A stretch of DNA of 7,635 bases from Microbacteriaceae bacterium (GTDB lineage: Bacteria > Actinomycetota > Actinomycetes > Actinomycetales > Microbacteriaceae). Made by a program: the position numbers and the translations under genes. Positions 5,161 to 7,635 of this stretch are shown here, one piece after another. Below the pieces are notes generated by a model, which was given only the letters and a program-made list of their open reading frames with translations, was not told the origin of the DNA and searched no databases. The stretch covers positions 1 through 7,635 of the forward strand of contig JAJAZI010000079.1 of NCBI GenBank assembly GCA_026785785.1, given 5' to 3'. Position 1 is the stretch's first letter, and every line of letters starts with the position of its first letter.

Positions 5161-5509
5161 GCTCCTGCCCGTGGCACGGAGCGAGCGCGGCGCCGGGTCG
5201 ATCATGGCGGTGGCCGTCGTCGCGGGGGCCGTCGTGACCCTCGCGGCACTCGCTCCGCTGTCGCTCGTTCTCCAGGCGAAGGTGGCCACCGCCGGTGCCG
5301 CCGACGCTGCCGCGCTCGCCGCGGCCGACGCCGCAGTGGGCATCGTTCCCGGCCCACCGTGCGAACGTGCGGGAGGAGTGGCGGCCGCCAACAAGACCGC
5401 GCTGCGCGCCTGCCAGGTCGATGGAGTGATCGTCACGGTGCGGGTCGCCGTGACGGCAGCGGGCTTCGACGTCGGAGCCACCGCGACGGCGGGTCCCGCG
5501 CCACGGTAG
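5147..5509 (+). CDS. TadE-like protein of the helicase/secretion neighbourhood (Rv3654c-like)
   Basis: 120-aa protein with a short basic N-terminus (SERGAGSIM, 12-20), a hydrophobic helix at about 20-43 and an Ala-rich stretch at 45-63 (KVATAGAADAAALAAADAA). The extracytoplasmic tail has two Cys in the family pattern (PCERAGG at 71-77, LRACQVDG at 86-93) and ends in Val-rich strands. This matches the actinobacterial TadE-like group typically found beside a DECH helicase, though no helicase is present here. Unlike the gene before it, there is no Glu at +5 after the Gly, so it may not be cleaved by prepilin peptidase. The start at ATG 5147 has AGGAG 11-12 bases upstream and overlaps tadE by 14 bases. 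A GTG at 5171 is a possible shorter start. It is the last gene of the tad cluster. Its precise role is unknown. Confidence 0.85.
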   Translation: MAGSELLPVARSERGAGSIMAVAVVAGAVVTLAALAPLSLVLQAKVATAGAADAAALAAADAAVGIVPGPPCERAGGVAAANKTALRACQVDGVIVTVRVAVTAAGFDVGATATAGPAPR

Positions 5510-5535
5510 GGAACGAAATGGGTGGGCTGGCCGTT
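5509..5535 (+). promoter_or_regulatory. candidate ECF-sigma (SigE/SigH/SigR-type) promoter for topA
   Basis: GGGAAC (5509-5514), 17 bases, then CGTT (5532-5535). This agrees with the actinobacterial stress-sigma pattern GGAA(C/T)-N17-19-(C)GTT. It begins at the last base of the preceding stop codon and would give a leader of about 120 bases before topA. I see no good housekeeping promoter in the same gap. The match is by eye only. Confidence 0.4.
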
Positions 5536-5571
5536 TGTGTGTGTATCGTGTGCGTGTCGGGGCTTCATCCG

Positions 5572-5587
5572 GCATCCGGTCGGATGC
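5572..5587. promoter_or_regulatory. 16-bp palindrome in the topA leader
   Basis: GCATCCG-GT-CGGATGC has perfect 7-bp arms and lies in the 157-base gap between the tad genes and topA, 80 bases before the start codon. An outer pair TGTGTAT (5540-5546) and ATACACA (5600-5606) could enclose it in a larger fold. The region 5534-5557 is unusually GT-rich. It could be an operator or a leader hairpin, but the arms are also the recurrent octamer of this genome, so it may just be two copies facing each other. Confidence 0.4.
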
Positions 5588-5666
5588 GAACGCCGCCACA
5601 TACACATCGTCGTGCGAGGGAACCTTCCCCCGCGTCCATCACCATCTGCATTAATAGAGGAGTTCC

Positions 5667-7635
5667 GTGCCAGTCACGAAGAAGCTGGTCATCGTCGAGT
5701 CGCCCGCAAAGGCCAAGACGATCGCCCAGTATCTCGGAGATGGTTACGAGGTCCAGGCCTCGGTTGGTCACATCCGCGACCTCATCGAGCCGAAAAACCT
5801 CCCGCCCGAGCTCAAGAAGGGCTCGCTCGGCAAGTTCTCCGTCGATGTCGAGAACGGCTTCGAGCCGTACTACGTGGTCTCCGACCAGAAGAAGAAGACC
5901 GTCGCCGACCTGCGACGAGCGCTGAAGAATGCCGACGAGCTCTACCTCGCAACTGATGAGGACCGCGAGGGCGAGGCCATCGCGTGGCACCTGCTGCAGG
6001 AGCTCAAGCCCAAGGTTCCGGTCAAGCGCATGGTCTTCCACGAGATCACGAAGGAGGCGATCGAGCGCGCCCGCGAGAACACCCGCGACATCGACACCGC
6101 ACTCGTCGACGCGCAGGAGACCCGGCGCATCCTCGACCGCCTCTACGGGTTTGAGATCTCGCCCGTGCTCTGGCGCAAGGTCGGCCCCGGGCTGTCCGCT
6201 GGCCGCGTGCAGTCCGCCGCGACCCGCCTGGTCGTCGACCGCGAGCGCGAACGCCTCGCGTTCACCGCCGCGAGCTACTGGGACCTCGCCGCGCGCCTGG
6301 CCACCGAGCAGGGCCAGTCCGGCTTCGAATCGCGCCTCGCCCGCGTCAATGGCGCGCGCATCGCCCAGGGTAAGGACTTCGACGACCTCGGCAAGCTCAA
6401 GTCCGACGTGCGGGTGCTCGACTCCGTCGCCGCCGAGTCACTCGCCGCAGCCCTGCGCCGGCCCGATGTGGTCGTCTCGGTCGCCTCGGTCGACTCCAAG
6501 CCCTACACGCGTCGCCCGGCGGCCCCGTTCACGACGTCCACCCTGCAGCAGGAGGCCGCGCGCAAGCTGCGCTTCACCGCACGGCAGACGATGAGCGTGG
6601 CGCAGGGACTGTACGAAAACGGTCACATCACCTACATGCGAACCGACTCGCCGAACCTCTCCCAGCAGGCGCTCGACGCTGCCCGCTCGCAGGCCGCCTC
6701 GCTCTACGGCCCCGAGACCGTGCCGGACACGCCGCGCATGTACGTGGGCAAGAACAAGAGCGCGCAGGAGGCCCACGAGGCCATCCGCCCCGCCGGAGAA
6801 ACTTTCCGCACCCCGGCGGAGATGCAGGGAACGCTCCGCGGCAACGAATGGAAGCTCTACGACCTGATCTGGAAGCGCACCGTCGCGTCGCAGATGGCCG
6901 ACGCGAAGGGTGCCACGGCATCCGTCGTCATCGCTGCGACCGTCACCGAGACGCTCGAGGCGTTCCCCGGAACCGGGCCGACCGTCGCGGAATTCACCGC
7001 CAGTGGCACTGTCATCACCTTCCGCGGGTTCATGCACGCCTACGAGGAGGGCAAGGACGAGGAGCGCAACGAGGCACCGGAGGCCGCCGAGGCGAAGCTG
7101 CCCCCGCTCACCGCCGGCCAGGAGCTCACGATCGCCGAGGTCGAGGCGAAGGGCCACGAGACGAGCGCGCCGCCCCGCTACACCGAGGCGAGCCTGGTCA
7201 AGAAGCTCGAGGAGCTCGGCATCGGCCGACCGTCGACTTACGCGTCGATCATCTCCACGATCATCGACCGGGGGTACGTGACCCCGCGCGGTCAGTCGCT
7301 CGTGCCGAACTGGGTGGCCTTCTCGGTGGTGCGGCTGCTCGAGGAGTTCTTCGGCGACCTTGTCGAATACGACTTCACCGCGGAGATGGAGAACGACCTC
7401 GACCGCATTGCGGACGGCGAGGCCGACCGTGTCGCCTGGCTGACGAGCTTCTACTTCGGCAGCGACAAGCACCGCGGCCTGCGCAACGTCGTCGACAACT
7501 TGGGCGACATCGACGCGAAGACCATCAACTCGATGGTGCTCACCGACGACATCACCCTGCGCATCGGCAAGTACGGCCCCTACCTTGAGGTCGCGTCGGA
7601 CGAGCCGGATGCCGCGGACGGCACCCCCGCGACGC
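5667..7635 (+). CDS. topA: DNA topoisomerase I (type IA), 3' end beyond window
   Basis: Relaxes negatively supercoiled DNA by breaking one strand through a 5'-phosphotyrosine link. The start is GTG with GAGGAG (5657-5662) 4 bases upstream; the first residues, (V/M)PVTKKLVIVESPAKAKT, match the family. The TOPRIM domain holds VESPAKAKT at 10-18 with Glu11, and the metal-binding DEDREGE at 97-103. The conserved KVGPGLSAGRVQSAATRL is at 171-188 and the active site ITYMRTDS at 321-328, with catalytic Tyr323 and Arg325. GIGRPSTYASII at 518-529 and the start of the C-terminal repeats (RIGKYGPYLEV, 632-642) are also present. An acidic linker sits at 460-476. The frame is intact over 656 codons; the rest, expected to be a few hundred residues including a basic tail, lies outside. 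It sits beside the tad locus, as in other Actinobacteria (Rv3646c lies near Rv3654c-Rv3660c). Confidence 0.97.
   Translation, partial: MPVTKKLVIVESPAKAKTIAQYLGDGYEVQASVGHIRDLIEPKNLPPELKKGSLGKFSVDVENGFEPYYVVSDQKKKTVADLRRALKNADELYLATDEDREGEAIAWHLLQELKPKVPVKRMVFHEITKEAIERARENTRDIDTALVDAQETRRILDRLYGFEISPVLWRKVGPGLSAGRVQSAATRLVVDRERERLAFTAASYWDLAARLATEQGQSGFESRLARVNGARIAQGKDFDDLGKLKSDVRVLDSVAAESLAAALRRPDVVVSVASVDSKPYTRRPAAPFTTSTLQQEAARKLRFTARQTMSVAQGLYENGHITYMRTDSPNLSQQALDAARSQAASLYGPETVPDTPRMYVGKNKSAQEAHEAIRPAGETFRTPAEMQGTLRGNEWKLYDLIWKRTVASQMADAKGATASVVIAATVTETLEAFPGTGPTVAEFTASGTVITFRGFMHAYEEGKDEERNEAPEAAEAKLPPLTAGQELTIAEVEAKGHETSAPPRYTEASLVKKLEELGIGRPSTYASIISTIIDRGYVTPRGQSLVPNWVAFSVVRLLEEFFGDLVEYDFTAEMENDLDRIADGEADRVAWLTSFYFGSDKHRGLRNVVDNLGDIDAKTINSMVLTDDITLRIGKYGPYLEVASDEPDAADGTPAT

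Noticed and set aside
5510..5666. Intrinsic terminator after the tad genes
   Set aside because: Hairpins are present but none is followed by a T-run.
6438..7472. 344-aa minus-strand open frame opposite topA
   Set aside because: Shadow of a high-GC gene; topA has all catalytic motifs in the plus frame.
1..7635. CRISPR arrays, insertion sequences, tRNA or rRNA genes, attachment sites
   Set aside because: No regularly spaced repeats, transposase motifs, terminal inverted repeats or tRNA-like folds were seen on either strand.

Overview
The window is very GC-rich, with third codon positions almost all G or C. It carries a set of genes and an RNA found together only in Actinobacteria: a 6C-type small RNA, a minimal Tad/Flp pilus locus of the 'helicase/secretion neighbourhood' type, acetyl-CoA synthetase and TopA. 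Short overlapping genes, strong AGGAGG-type ribosome sites and a recurrent GGCATCCG octamer suggest a Microbacteriaceae-like organism. The family assignment is inference; the phylum is well supported.

Layout. Bases 2-103 are the 3' end of an unidentified plus-strand gene. A C/G homopolymer tract (104-154) follows and separates it from acs (168-2132, minus strand), which encodes complete AMP-forming acetyl-CoA synthetase. The 343 bases from 2133 to 2475 hold no protein gene. They contain candidate acs promoters on the minus strand and, on the plus strand, a sigma-A-like promoter (2288-2315), a 16-bp palindrome at its predicted start point, and a two-hairpin RNA with a six-cytosine loop in each hairpin (about 2322-2420). 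The RNA is read as the actinobacterial 6C sRNA.

The tad locus runs 2476-5509 on the plus strand: TadA ATPase, one inner-membrane protein that appears to hold both the TadB and TadC modules, a 67-aa Flp-like prepilin (DUF4244 type), a TadE pseudopilin and a second TadE-like protein. Most genes overlap by 4-14 bases. The exception is a 123-base gap before the pilin, which has the strongest ribosome site of the window. Together they would make the motor, the membrane platform, and the major and minor pilins of a type IVb pilus. The CpaE/Ssd-like protein, the DECH helicase and the prepilin peptidase are not here.

After a 157-base gap with a candidate ECF-sigma promoter and a palindrome, topA (5667 to the window end) encodes DNA topoisomerase I, cut by the window edge after 656 residues.

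The most interesting element is the 6C RNA immediately upstream of tadA. In Mycobacterium tuberculosis the 6C homologue B11 also lies beside the tad-like cluster (next to Rv3660c), so the arrangement looks ancestral. The RNA may be functionally linked to the pilus genes.
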